NCBI GenBank assembly: GCA_024036415.1
Contig: JAMWET010005481.1
Span: forward strand, 1-64,000
Length of the DNA: 64,000 nt
Origin: Prochilodus magdalenae
Taxonomy: Eukaryota; Chordata; Actinopteri; Characiformes; Prochilodontidae
Reading direction: 5' to 3'
Part shown: positions 32,163 through 44,859 of the stretch, one piece after another
Numbering within the stretch: the stretch's first letter is position 1
Layout: each line of letters opens with the position of its first letter
The notes under the pieces: generated by a model
Seen by the model: only the letters and a program-made list of their open reading frames with translations
Told to the model about the DNA's origin: nothing
The model's database searches: none
Translations under genes and position numbers: made by a program

Positions 32163-35100
32163 ATGACTGTATTTTCCTCAGTGACTGTGACTGAAACTGA
32201 GACCCGAACCAGGTGGGTACTTCAAGCTAAAGGTGGGTTTTCTTCTGAGAAAGAGAAATACATTTCCATGTACTGGTAAAGTACTGGACCTCTATCTCAA
32301 GCCCCCTAGTGGCCAGTCCACCATCAGAATAGGAACTGATCAAAGTACGCTGCTGCAGTTTATCGCTGTAAACTGCTCACAAAGCTGGTGATGCATGCTG
32401 CCCTCAGGTCTACCAGCAGGAGGCAGCAGCATCCAGTCCTCTGACAAACAACAGAAACAGAGGTAGACCAATCACAGTGCACTTCCCAGACATCTCTAAG
32501 CATGGAGAAATATTTAATGCTAATTACGTTCGCCAGACGTTACATACTTTGCTGCTAGCTTGCTCATTTTAAGTTGGCTTTGTCCGTGCATCTCTGAACA
32601 TGACTTTATATGGAAGCAAACTTAGTTAAGTTACTTCGTCCGTGAATTTACATGGAACCAAATTGCCCTTGAGTTGCATTATGAACAGCATCTTGCAGCT
32701 TGTGTGAAACTCAGCCGTAACACGTTTCATGAAACCAAGAACAATGACATCGAAGTTAGTTACAGGAATTTGAAAGGTGCTGGTTTGAGTTGAGAACACT
32801 GAGGGCTTTCAGTTTAAAGGGCTGTTTAAAACTCCGGGTTCACTGACCTCTCTTTTTCATATAGACAACAACCTCGGGACCGACCAGGAGATCATCCGTA
32901 CATCACCGAGACCTTCCAGTACATCACAACAGTGAAGAACTTCTGTGACAGAGAAGGAGACTGGATCTCTAAGAGAGAATCAGAGATAGAGGACATGAAG
33001 GAAACCAAAAACCGTACAGACCCATCTTTAAAAAGGGAAAAACCGAAGAACAGGGAAGAAGTTCTGAAGGAAGTTCTGAAGAACACTGTGGAGGGGCTGG
33101 AGGATCTTCGGCACTTCCTGGACGCAGTGGAAAAGCTGGCAGTCACCTCACCGGTCGTGTTCATGGGTGAGGGATTCCCTCTGGATGGGATGAACACTGG
33201 TCCTGTACGATCAGTGATTTTAGCAGGCAGAACCGTGTCTCCACTCCTGATCCACCTCAAGAGAAACCGAAAAGCTTTCTTTAAGCCTGAACTTGATAAT
33301 GTGGACCTTCTGGTCCATCAGCTGCACAAATACATCTGCATTACAAAATGGCTGTGCAGGGAAATGAAGTGAGTAATAACCACATTCAGTTCATGACGTC
33401 TAACGTGAGTCTTTAATAGAGTAACATCACCATCAGTGTAGATTAATGGTTATAGATTATAGTTTTATGTTATGTATGCTGGACGATGTATGTTTTTGAA
33501 TTATCAATACAGACACAACTCCTAGAATGTTTAGTCTGATTGGGAAGGGTGGTTTTGTTTACAGGTGTTTTAAATGTACAGTTTCCACATAGCACCCAGC
33601 ATTCTAATGATGTTTTACGTTAGCTATGCATGTGACATAGGCAAGGACAGGCCTCTTCAGCCTTGATTGCGGACATGCAGCATGCAGTGATGTCCTCCAT
33701 GAGTCATCCTGTTGGTGCAGCACTATTGGCAGACGGCTGCACACAGATCGTTGCGACTGTCCTTAACACCACGTCAATGTCACCAAAGACTGCAGTGTCA
33801 TGGTGTGACTCAGAATGGCAACGAGTCATCTTCAGTGATGAGTCCCGTTTTTGTCTTGGTGGAGACGACCAACGAATCCGTGTGTGGCGGCACCGTGGTC
33901 AGCATCAAGATGAACAGTTTGTTGTCACATGTCCAGCAAGCCTGGTGTCACTCCATCTCCACCCCTACCGCACCATCTGGACGAACTGTGTGAGAATATT
34001 TAAGATGCATGTGATGGATTATCACAGGACACCATTAGAATCCTCTACAACTCCATGCTGAGACGTCTGGTATGTTAGGTTAGCAAACACGGCGGCCCGA
34101 CTCCATACTGAGACACTACTTCTGTATGTGTAGCTCAATAAATATTAATCATATCAATCTACATGTATCATTATTTATTCGTCCTGGTAACCTTTATCTT
34201 CCTTCCCAACAGCACTGCAATCCCAAACCTTCTTCTGGGTGCAGCTGTTCTTCTAATGATAAGTGTACATTTGTTCCACAAATTCTAAATCTCTTGTCTC
34301 TCCTACAGATCCATGAACATACTGCAAGTTACAGGAATTCAGGAGTGAGTATCATCAGTACAAACACATTCCTATTTCCACTTCAACAGAATTCATAAAG
34401 ATTTAAGCCAAACCTTCTGTTGTCTGTAACTTTCACAATTCAGTTTGAGCACCAGGAGGTTCACAGAAAGCGTGACGGACCACTTGGACCAGCTGAGCAG
34501 AATCCGGTAGGAACACTTCCATCCCATCAAGCATTAGTGAAGTTTTGCTCCTGTTGGGACAGTTTTGATTTTCCATTCTGTCCTACTCACCTGGAGTTCC
34601 TATCTTACTTCCTGTCTTTCAGGATGGATGAGTCATTTCGGATGGCCTTCCTAGTTGATGCTCAGGAGTTCATTAAGACGTACGACACATGTCACTCTAA
34701 AATGTCTGAGTCTCTGTCAGAACTAGAGCACAGTGCAGTTTGGATGGACAAGGTGAAGGACTGTTCCAGCTCCTTGACTATAATAGGTAGTTTTATTGGC
34801 TATATGGGAGGCGTCTTGTCCCTCACAAGCATGTCCATTTTTCCTGCTGGGACGTCTCTGGAACTCATGAGGGTGGGGGGGCATCTGGGAATTGTGAGTG
34901 CACTCTTGAACATTCTTACAGTCATCATAGTTTTCTGGAAAGACAAACGTTGTGTGAAACCAGCCAACAACAACATCAACGACCTTACTAACAGGATGCA
35001 GAAGGTTGTAGACTGTCTAGAGCAGGTAGTTAGTAGTTGGCGTCCTGCACCACGCCTGGAGGAGAGCAACATGAAACTTGGATTTATGAAAGTAATGAAC

Positions 35101-35427
35101 TATTTTAGAACAGTGGTCAAAGGCTATGATGCCCTCATGGATGCAGCTGCGGCTCTGAAACCTCTGGCCGCTAACACTCTAAACACATATGCATTCATTG
35201 GAGTAAATTTTGTGTCACTGGCCATAGATGTTGTATTTCTCTGTAAGGAAACCGTGAGTATAATCAGACGGAAGAAAAGCAATGAGTCTCAGCTCATTCG
35301 CTCCAGAACAGCTCTGTGGCGCTCAGAGATGGAGGTATGGGAAAGGATAAATGACTGTCTGCTCAAAGATGAAGAGACTTTCAGGAAGAACAAGAGCTTA
35401 CTAAGCAGAGACCTAATGAAACTGTAG
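32163..35427 (+). CDS. Apolipoprotein L-like protein A
   Basis: Five coding exons: 32,163-32,212, 32,865-33,368, 34,309-34,344, 34,444-34,506 and 34,623-35,427, all joined in phase 2 with GT-AG ends; 485 residues. The start is the ATG of MTVFSSVTVTETETRTR. The N-terminal helical region (about 18-185) includes TFQYITTVKNFCDREGDWIS and EGLEDLRHFLDAVEKLAVTS. The ApoL body starts at residue 219 (MDESFRMAFLVDAQEF). A hydrophobic membrane-insertion-like hairpin lies at about 269-325, and the family signature SQLIRSRTALWRSEMEVWER is near the end. There is no signal peptide, so it is probably intracellular. ApoL proteins insert into membranes and bind lipid; human members are interferon-inducible. 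Compared with gene B it lacks about 36 residues after AALKPL. Intron 2 carries a Tc1-like relic. Confidence 0.85.
33630..34175 (+). pseudogene. Tc1-like transposase relic in intron 2 of gene A
   Basis: The frame 33,663-34,061 holds SEWQRVIFSDESRFCLGGDD, RIRVWRHRGQH, then LHPYRTIWTNCVRIFKMHVM. Only the C-terminal DDE half remains. The tail AATAAATATTAATCATATCA near 34,137 matches the ends of the relics at 30,640 and 40,760. Same strand as the host gene. Confidence 0.8.
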
Positions 35428-35570
35428 ACTTGTTGTTTACTTAGCGTGTGTAAGACTCCTTCAGCCGTAGCTTCATTTAATGATTGTTCACTTACACCAC
35501 TTTGATTTTCAGCTCTGCTGTAGATGCTGGTATCACTTTGATACACACAGACTAAACAAGTGTAGCACCC

Positions 35571-36822
35571 CTTTCCCTAGCACCAGCGTTAGTTAAGACA
35601 TCGGGAAAGGGGCTATGGGTTCAAAGTATTAAAGGATGATGCAGGTTAGCACTACAGAGGAAAACTACCAAATCTATCTCGAATGACGGATTGATATTTA
35701 TTTCTGAAGAAAGAGACCAGACACAGAAATTAAAACAAAGCTGTGGTTGTTATCCACTTCCCTTCCTTCTTAGCCACACAATAATAGTGAATGGATGACA
35801 GATATCCTAAAACAAAAACCGTTTACAAAAAAAAAAAAAAATGTAAAAACACTGCTTGCAAATGCGCCCAGACAACCACTCCTCAGCTACACAATATGTA
35901 CAATCACCAAACCCTTTGTCCCAAAATGGTGATGGAAAATCAAAACATTAATACAAATATTCAAAACCCTGCAGCTAGTCAACAGCAGTTACATTACAAC
36001 AGGACATTAACCTCTAAACCATTTACACTCTTCCAGAAATAATGAACGTGGGCCCACACACACACACACACACTCAACAACTAACCACAGCAGGCCTGTA
36101 CGATGCTCGGGTGGGGTGTGGCTAAACCGTTAGCCCCTTCTACACAGACGAGCCAAAGGAATCGACTCGTGGAATCAACTCAGACGAACGAGTCAGTCGT
36201 AACGAAGTGGCGAGAGTCCTGGGGTTTCCTCCCAATAGCGCAGCAACGCAGGCTGTAGAAACTCCATCAGAGGACCCACACAGCTCCTCGGCTGCTGTGG
36301 GTCTGTCTGACCTTGTCCTCGGAACTGTCGGGATCCTAAAGAGTACTACTGGACAGTCCACGCCACAAGCGACGCCATTTTCGAGCGCGTGGTTTAAACA
36401 GCAACTGACTCGCATTAGCCGGCTAGCTACAACCCGCTAAACTGCTACAACCAAGTTAGCAGCTTACACAAACTGTATATCTAGGGTATTAACAGTAAAT
36501 ACCTGAACTCTCTTTACCTTTCGCCAGGAAAAGAAGCGCTAAAACATTACTTTGGCCCTTCTCTCTGGCTTTTCCCCCTTCTCTCTCTCTCTCGTCTTCC
36601 CCACCTGCTGACTGACTCTGCACCCTGGTTTCCTGACTCCCCACCCCTCAACCAACAGAAATGGAAGAGTGATTGACACTCTGGTTAACCTATTAACAGT
36701 ATAATCCATTATGGTGAAATGAAATATCTTCCCCTATAGTTCACAGATAAAACCTCATCACAAAATCAATGTATAAATGCAAGAATTTAAACAATAATAA
36801 TACACTTTACAACCGGGCTACA
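35571..36822. mobile_element. Possible solo LTR (1.25 kb)
   Basis: Begins TGTAGCACCCC and ends GGGCTACA, giving 6-bp inverted ends TGTAGC/GCTACA typical of LTRs. No coding sequence inside, only short frames. Flanks (ACAAG and AAAGA) are not a clean target duplication, so the call is tentative. Confidence 0.45.
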
Positions 36823-37740
36823 AAAGAAAGCAGATAAGCTTCTGTAATATTTGCCACGAGCATCAATAACAGCTGGGATTGGATTTGGCATGTACTGTAC
36901 AGGTTTCTGGATGTAGGCCACATCAATGTTCAGATACTCTTACTTCATTAAGAATTGGCCAGTTGGGCCAGATTTAGTGTATGTCTTACCTGCCGAAATT
37001 CAGAGGAGAATTCCCTATAAACTGGGATTTTATCCACTGCTGGTAGACCCGTATGACCGTACGTTGCTTCCATACACCTGCAGATTCAGCTACTCCCTTC
37101 ACACTATGGTTTTTGCCCACGCCCAAACGAGACCATCACTGCACTGTATCACCTCCTCTCAATCTCAGTCTTTTATACCCCGCAGGTATTTATAGCCCCA
37201 TCAACCTTGTGCAGCGCCATCTGCAGGAGCCTGAAGTTACTACCACTGTGTAATACCTGTGTAACACTGTAAGGTAATACTCTACTCCTGTTTGCTCTGT
37301 ACGGTTTGTGTCCTGCTATAATACATGACTTTCCCTCTGTGGTTAATAAAGTGATTGTCACGCCTCTGGGTCTCCCTGACACCACCGATCTACCAGACTC
37401 CATTTTTAGAGTGCACTACCTGATGATGTCACACCCACATGTCTCCTGTCAACCAATCAGTCATGGTCTAGGTTGCCTGAGTTTTGATTAACGTCACCTG
37501 TATTCATTTACACACACATGTGTTTATACCCCTCTCACACACACACACACACACACACACACGCTATGTGTAAACGTAGTGTGTTGTTAGGGTGCATATC
37601 AACTTAACACTGAATACTAATACTAAGTAGTGTTTGAGTATGTAGTATAAAGTGCTGCTATGAATGTCAAAGTTGAGTTTACTCAAAAATCCACATTGCA
37701 TACTTAGAACCAGTCGATGAGTATGAGTATGGTAATGATG
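36823..37740. other. Non-coding, repeat-derived stretch
   Basis: No gene seen. About 37,350-37,480 and 39,290-39,430 share GATGATGTCA-ACCCACATGTCTCC and neighbouring sequence, so both hold pieces of one dispersed repeat. A (CA)n run lies at 37,535-37,563. Confidence 0.45.
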
Positions 37741-37744
37741 GACA

Positions 37745-39202
37745 CTGTTGTCCAACAATGCAAGGTTTGTTTGTTTATGTTTCTATAAATTAACATCCGT
37801 TGAAACAGCCTTCCGCTGGACGTATGCTTCATCACTTCCTGTTAGTGAGAAATGATGGAGCATGCTAATATTGTGTGCTAGCCTGCTGAACTCATAGTAT
37901 TAAGATTAGTACAGATGAGATACTGTGTACTACTGTTAGTGTGTAGTACACAGCTGAGATGCAGCCTCAATTTTAGGGTGGAGGGATACATGCAGAGAGA
38001 TCATGAAAGTCCTCAAAAGTTTTCCGATTTGTCACTGACGTGCCAGCTTTTGTAGACATGTGTAGGTTGACTCTAGGTTTAGATAATGAATAAAGTGTCT
38101 GTATTTGTGTTTTCGGCATAAAGAACCCTGGTTCCCATCACTACCTCTGTGAAGAACATCTGGGTTCATACAATCAGCCACTTACACTATTCCACACTTT
38201 GTTGGTCCAACCTAATAAAACCTAATAAACTCACACTGTGATGTTGTCCGCTTCATGATTCTTTGACCTAACCTCTATGCGTGCAGTTGCCAGTTTTGAG
38301 AGCTCAGGCTTGTGTTTCACCTGCTATGAGGGCATACCAAGTTTTCCCTGTAGGTGGGCATTAAGGGCTGTGTTAAAAGATGACATCATTGTGTAACAGA
38401 GAAAAGGGCTGGAATTCCAGTGAGGCGTTTCAGGCAGTGGCTTCTGGCTTTAGAACGTTGGAAAACGTTTACATGCAGAAAAGATGAACACCGGAAAAGC
38501 TAAGGATCCCCTTTACACAACTAGGAAGTCTCATATAACCATCTAACCAGGAAACGCATGTAGTTTAACGTAGATCGTGTTCCTTACACAGTTCACAGTC
38601 CTGTGTGTCATGCTTTGCTTCCACCAGCCAATTTGAGTAACTGTTCATAATGAGAATGTGTGTGCGCTCACAGAGACGGTTTCCTGTGTGGTTTCTCTGT
38701 TCTAGGTCATATCTACTAGGCTTCTGGTATGACAGAGATGGTGAAGCTACACCACAGAAAGAGAAACAAAACATGATCATCTTACTTGCCAGCTCGGTCA
38801 GGCTTTATGCAGGCCGGTACCTTTATCAGCCATTCTCCTGAGCAGCGCTGCACTAGTAAGTGTACAGTCTAATTACTGTAACTCTATGTGTCTTGTAGAG
38901 TCTAACTGTAGGTGGAGAACAGATGTTCCACTCTGTAGATCTGTTGCTTTTCTGATTTACCATGAATGCATAAGGCTTTGTGAGGGTCTTATATGAAACA
39001 TACAGCACAGTCATATGTAACAGGTCACATGGTGTTGGTGTAAGTCTGAGTGACAGTAGCGTCTTTAACAGGCTATAAACTTAAACATGATTTTAGTGCA
39101 TGAATTTAATATAGCACAACATACACGAGGCATTATGAAATCACATACTTATATATATATATTAACATATGAATGAATATGTTGAATTAGACCAAATAAA
39201 AA
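37745..39202 (+). repeat. Segmental duplication carrying an orphan ApoL promoter block
   Basis: Matches 55,718-57,200 almost end to end, beginning at GTTTGTTTATGTTTCT and ending at GAATTAGACCAAATAAAAAG. It includes the ISRE-like GAAAGAGAAACA (38,757-38,768) and the ACTA|GTAAGT donor (38,856), but homology stops at 39,203 before any ApoL coding exon. Confidence 0.75.
38757..38768 (+). promoter_or_regulatory. ISRE-like motif in orphan promoter block
   Basis: GAAAGAGAAACA fits the interferon-stimulated response element pattern GAAANNGAAANN exactly. It has an identical copy upstream of gene C. Confidence 0.45.
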
Positions 39203-40619
39203 GTGAAGCGTGAGAACCCACAGCTGTGAAACTATTTTCCGGTGGCTCCTGTAAACCCTATATCTGATTGTACTTCATTTCTATCTTGTTTAATTCCGGG
39301 TGTTCCCGGCCCCTCCCCTCCTCTGGACTCAACTTCTCAGAGGACGTCGCTCGATGATGTCAAACCCACATGTCTCCAGTCTTCCAATCAGCTCCGCTCT
39401 AGGTCTCCTGTGTTTAAGATCAGCTGTTTCCAATTTATCACCAGCATATAAGCTTCACCCAAACACTTCCTCACTGTGAAGTTTTGCCAAACCCCTCCTT
39501 TTCGTTCCTCTGATCACTCTCTTGCCTCCTTCTACTCTGGTTACCTCGCTGCCTGACTACCCTGGTTCTGACCTCTGCCTGTCCCCTGACCCCGATCTTG
39601 TCTTCTCCCTCTGTTCGTGTTTTGCTGCTGTGTTCAGTTACCCTATTGTTTAGCCCATCTGAGTTTTAGCTCGGTGCGCGTCGGTCCTGGTTCTTTGTTC
39701 CAGACACACTTTATAATTTCATTTAGAAGAAGAACTTTTAAGAAATGATTGTCTTTGGAAAATTAAAGATCTCAATTTAAAGTAACTAGCATGAATCTTC
39801 TCGCAAAATATTAGCTAGCAACAAAATGATTTGAATAAACAGGTAAATGATTAAATATTAGGACCTTAAATACATTTTTACTACATAGACATTCTAAAGC
39901 TGACAGTGCATTACTGTACACTACTCAATTCGTTGTTAGTTTATATGAAATGATAATTTCTACATTGTTGACATATAAACAAGTGGTCTTTCCAAGTGGT
40001 TTGGTGTGAAACCTCTCCGGTCTTGTCAGAACTGTTCACAGTGGTAGTGAGGGGAACCAGATGTTCCTATCTAAAAGATCCCTCCTATAGAGTCACTACA
40101 TGAAATGGTTACATATGAAATCTGAGGCATTGTTTAATTATAGGTTTGAGAGATGTTATTTTATAACATAAGCTAATGTTTTAGACGTAGCACCTTTATA
40201 AGGATAACTCTGATTATTAAAGATTCATCTGAACATGAGCAATAATAGAAACAACATTTTTGGTAGGCCTGAATGTGGTGAATTGAATTAAATTAATTTA
40301 ATTCTCATAACTTGGTTTTACATTTTACCAAATACAAAAACAAGGTTAAAATCAAAACACCACCAAAAGTTCAATCACACTTGCCATATTTGGACTATAT
40401 TGTAAGCATTGAGAAACACAAATGATATATGGGTTAGTTACAAAGTTATATAATCAACACACGTCTTACATCATCAGTAATTAAATTGAAGACACTCAGA
40501 AACAGCACAGCCATCCAACAGAGAAGACCAGCAAAAAGATTTACAGACTTGGACACTAAGAAATTAGTACATCACCTATAATGCAGTTCAGTGGAGACAG
40601 CACTGTTAGCATTATTTGG
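39203..40619. other. Non-coding stretch, repeat pieces only
   Basis: No exon with homology in this window. About 39,290-39,720 resembles a pyrimidine-rich LTR or repeat also seen near 37,400; the remainder is AT-rich without recognised structure. Confidence 0.4.
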
Positions 40620-40846
40620 CTAGACAACAGTAGAATTACACTCATCATCAAAAGAACAGCTGCTCCCAGAAGTAGGTGTGGGACTGTAGTGCTGTTGGGG
40701 AGCAAGATAAAGGTCACCAGGAACAATACATGATGATAGATTTAGACTGATATGATCAGTATTTATTGAGCTACACATACAGAAGTAGTGCCTCAGTATG
40801 GTGTCGGGTCATCGTGCTTGCAAACACAACATGCCAGACGTCTCAG
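40620..40846 (-). mobile_element. Tc1-like 3' end exapted by ApoL gene B
   Basis: Matches the 3' end of the relic at 30,510-30,725 from ACTCATCATCAAAAGAACAG to GCCAGACGTCTCAG. On the minus strand it supplies codons for the last residues of gene B (LRRLACCVCKHDDPTPY, compare LRCLACCVSKHSSPTA in the transposase relic), the TGA stop at 40,795-40,793 and AATAAA at 40,767-40,762. Confidence 0.8.
40762..40767 (-). terminator. Poly(A) signal of ApoL gene B, transposon-derived
   Basis: AATAAA on the minus strand 26 nt after the stop codon, inside the Tc1-like segment. Confidence 0.5.
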
Positions 40847-43800
40847 CCACTTGCTCATTCGTGACTTACAAATTTCAGTAAAGGTAAAAGGCTGGTGTAG
40901 AATTCCCAGCTTTTCCTGGAATGTCCCTTTTCCTTTACACAGACAGTTATAGATCTTATCCCAGGCCTCGACCTCTGAGCGCCACAGAGCTGCTCTACTG
41001 CGGATGAGCTGAGACCCTTCACTTGTTTCCCCTTTGGCCAGACTCACACTTTCTTTGCAGATGAAAAGAACATCCACACCAATGAAGAGGGCGTTCAGAC
41101 CGATGAACCCGGCTCTAGCTGCTTTGGTCATTGCCAGGGGAGTGCCCTTAGCCAGCTGCCCGATATCAGGAAGGTCTGCAGCAAGTTTGGGGATGTTCCG
41201 AGCTGCTTTAGCTTCCTGTAGGCCCATGGTGACCGCAGCCCTCGCTACCTCCTCACTCTTGAGATTCTTGACAGCTGCAGCTCCGTCCACGAGGGCATCA
41301 ATACCTTTACCTACTGCTCCAGCACGGGCCATCACTTTCCGAGTAGCAAGTGTAACATCACCCTCGTCCAGGTGTGGTACAGGACACTGGCTATCTACCT
41401 GTTCTATACATTCTAGGATCTTCTCCATATCCTTTATGAACACCTGGAAGATGTTGTTGGCATTTTCCCCATGGTGTTTGTTGACTGCCATTGCAGTGAC
41501 GCCTGTGACTATACTGTTGACCCCGCTGGTGACCCCGAACCCAACCCCTGTGAGTGTGAGGGCCAGTGACGTTCCTGCAGTGACAGGGGCCAGAGCCAGG
41601 CCTACGATGGACAAGATACTACCAGCAATGCCCACTGAACTCCCTGCCACAGTGGAGATGCTGGACCCCTTCTTCATTCTATCCAGCTTAACGGCGGTCT
41701 CCTCCAGATCTGACAGGAACTGGAACATTCTGGGGCCACATTCTCTGTACGTCTCAATAAATTCCTCGGTTTTTCCGTTAAACAGAAACAACATCGTGAA
41801 CGACTCGTCCTCTCTGAAACAAAGACGTTACTTTAAAAAAGCAGCGTTAAAACAAGATCGTTTGGTGATGTCACTGAAATCACATGTGTCCAATGTATGT
41901 GAACACCCTGCCTAATTAGTACATCCAGGTGTTTCAGCCACACTTGTTGCTAGCTGGTGTATCAAATCAAACACATAGCCTACACCAACAGCAATCACCA
42001 TCAGTATGCACTGGCAGTAGAACAGATTGTACTACAGTACTGACAGTAGTACAGTCATAGGATGGCAGCTTTCCTGGATCTGCCCTGGAAACTGTAAGCA
42101 CCATTACGGAAAAACGGAAACTAGGAGCAACGAAGTGCTGAAACAAGCAGTGTGCAAAATCAAGGTTACCAACTTTAACATCATCCCAAGAACTGATGTT
42201 TGGGAGCTACATAAAATGGGTTTCCATGGCTGAGCAGCTGCACAAAAGCCTCACCAACAGATCACTATGTGCAAAGTGTGGCCTGGAGTGGTTGAATGAT
42301 GAATGGATAAATGAATGAATGAATGATGGTCTTGGGGTTTGGGTTTAAGGATTGGGCTCCTATTTCCAGTGAAGGGTCATAATGCTAACGCACACAAAGA
42401 CATTTTACTCAATCACATGCCTCCAACTTTCTGGCACCAGTTTGGTGAAGACCCTTGTGCACAAGGCCAGCTCCATAAAGACATGGTTTGATGGTGTGGA
42501 GCAACTTCATAGGCATTGCACACAGCTCTGACGTGAACCCCACTGAACAGGTGTAGGATGAATTAGGACGTGTATTGTGGCCAAGCCAAGATCATGTCCA
42601 ACATCATTTCCTGATGCTACAAATGCTGTTTTGACTAAATGGGCACACATACATAAATCCATATGCTTTTGAACTAAGAAGGGAAAAATTAAGCTGGGAA
42701 ATTCACAATTATATAAACACATGAACAAATGACAGGATCTTACCTGATTTTGTTTAACTGGTCAATTGTGTTTTTCATGGAGTCACTTATGGTGGAGCTG
42801 AAACTCGGTGTAGACTTACTGCAATGTAATGAACCAGAAAGCAAGTAAACACAGACTCACACCCTCTCCTCACCGCTTCAGCACACACAACACATTAACA
42901 CAGTCCTGTCCTTGGGAGATCATTCCAGACTTGATCACTCCTAGCGTGAGTAACTTTTCCCAGACCTGAAACATTAAAAAATGACCTTGACCACTGCTTT
43001 TATATGTCTGAGATTTTTTTGCTGTGTTTGAAACAGGACTTGAAGAGCCCAGATTTGTCTCTAGGCTCCTGGATAATGTGGAGGGACCAAAGTCTATGAC
43101 CTCTATTTTGCTGGCACTCTGTAGATGATCCCATTCTTAATAGCCATGATACATGGCATGATCTTGTGACTAAAAGAGAGGAATGATTCCCAAGGTTCAG
43201 AGGTGAGTACAGCTGCAAATCATCTGCATAACAGTGAAATCAAATTTTATGCTCTTCAATGCTCAATCAAAGGGGAGCATATATTACGGAAAAAGAACCG
43301 GGCCTAAAACAGATCCCGGTGGAACCCCAGAGGTGCTAACTGGGAGTATTCACCGACGTTAACAGAGAAGCATAAAGTAAAAGGTCATTAGTAACTTTAA
43401 AAAGAGCAGACTCAGTACAAACACCCTAAGGCCTGACTGAAGGAGACACTTACTCCTGTGTGCCAATAACGTCCAGTGTGCTCTGGGTTCTGCAGAGAAG
43501 ACAACATCAACATATATCTACATTCCTTAGACACTATAGTATAGTTAGAGTAAGTTAGAGTATAGTTAGAGTAAGTTAGAGTATAGTTAGAGTAAGTTAG
43601 AGTATAGTAGATAGTATAGTTACTGTATATGGTAAAAGTGACTGAACTGCTTACCTCATTCTGTTGCAGAGCTGTTGGGTGATGCGTATGTATTTGTCCA
43701 GCTGGAAGGCCAGGACCTCCACGTTGCCCATTCTAGGCAAGAAGAACTCTCCATCGTCTCTCTTGAAGTGGATGAGGAGGGGAGACACCATTCTGGCTTC

Positions 43801-44279
43801 TGAGATCACAGATCGTACAGCCTCAGCGTTCTCCCCCTCCAGTAGGAAGGTCTTGTTCATGAACACAAACAGCGAGGTGACCGCTAGCTTCTCCACAGCA
43901 TCCAGGAAATGATGAAGTTTCTTCAGCCCCTCCAGAGTGTCCCGCAGAACTGACCCCAGCTCCTTCTCCAGGTCCTGCTTTCTGAAATGGCCTGACAATT
44001 TATCTGCACGGCTTTTGATGTCTCTCATCGTCTTTAGCTCTTTCTTTTTCTGAAGGGTCCACTGTTCTTCAGAGTCACAGAAGCTCTTCACTCTTTTGAT
44101 GTATCTAAGGGTCTCGAATATGTACTCTCGCAGTTGTTCTTCTCTGTGCAAAGAGAATAAAATAAATAAATAAAAAAGTATAAATAAATAATATTTATTT
44201 ATAGAGCACCTTTCATAATATTGGCAGCTCAAAGTGCTTTACAGAGAGTTGACATCAGTAATGGTAAGGAATACTACTG

Positions 44280-44322
<43 letters not shown>

Positions 44323-44721
44323 TATACATGTATGTATATATATATAAGCACACATATAAATACACATTAACACACATATAAAAACATATACACTAACACA
44401 CACACTCACAAAAGCTTCGGCAGTTCCATAAACTGATCACCTTAAACGTTTACAGTGTGTTCTGAGAATATGCTGAACTGGGGCAGGATTTGCATGTACA
44501 AGCCATTGGTCTCAATACCAGGTTTAACAAGTCCTCGTCAGCTTGATAATGGGAGTCACCAGTGCCATATTCAGGGCTGTTGAAATATATTTTGAACTCA
44601 AGTGAAGTTTATTACGTGAGCACACCCCCCCACTAACACGGCACCACCACATCAGCGTCACTGCAGTGCTGAGAATGATCCACCACCCACAAAATACCTG
44701 CTCCACTCACCTGGTATCCAT
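40793..44721 (-). CDS. Apolipoprotein L-like protein B
   Basis: Five coding exons on the minus strand: 44,721-44,711 (ATG GAT ACC AG, donor GTGAGT), 44,143-43,655, 43,489-43,454, 42,818-42,744 and 41,813-40,793, all phase 2; 543 residues. Start: MDTREEQLREYIFETLRYIK. The N-terminal helical region (about 4-166) includes LEGLKKLHHFLDAVEKLAVT. The ApoL body begins near residue 205 (EDESFTMLFLFNGKTEEF). A Gly/Ala-rich hydrophobic hairpin follows at about 261-315 (GSSVGIAGSILSIVGLALAP and onward). Then AARNIPKLAADLPDIGQLAK is present (absent in A and C), and SQLIRSRAALWRSEVEAWDK. It is the most canonical of the three ApoL bodies. No signal peptide. The last ~17 residues come from a Tc1 relic. Probable role: intracellular membrane or lipid-associated defence or homeostasis protein, inferred from family. 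Confidence 0.88.
42030..42690 (+). mobile_element. DDE transposon relic in intron 4 of gene B
   Basis: Short interrupted plus-strand frames. The stretch near 42,530-42,570 (SSDVNPTEQ then a stop, then DELGRVLWPS) resembles the NPIEHLWDEL segment of Tc1-like transposases. It is non-functional and lies antisense within the gene B intron. Confidence 0.45.
43539..43615 (+). repeat. 21-bp short tandem repeat
   Basis: Three to four units of TATAGTTAGAGTAAGTTAGAG in intron 2 of gene B. Confidence 0.85.
44283..44318 (+). repeat. (AC)n microsatellite
   Basis: About 17 CA units followed by TATACATATACATG, in intron 1 of gene B. Confidence 0.9.
44530..44704. repeat. Dispersed repeat abutting gene B exon 1 donor
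   Basis: Contains CACCACATCAGCGTCACTGC and AGTGCTGAGAATGATCCACC, a sequence type I recognise as common in fish repeats. Its edge lies only a few bases inside intron 1, next to the donor at 44,710-44,705. Confidence 0.45.
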
Positions 44722-44859
44722 CTGGTGTCCTCTGGATGTGAAAGCGGCAACCTTTCTCTGTGTTAAACAAAACAATGCCCGTTTTACTTTCCGTTTTCTT
44801 ATTTCCTGACTGTCAGACTTCCACCACACATACTGGTCACCAGGTTAACCTTTGATCTG

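Noticed and set aside
41034..41915. 293-codon plus-strand open frame
   Set aside because: It is antisense to the ApoL gene B body exon, has no splice-bounded structure or family resemblance, and arises from GC-rich codon use on the other strand.
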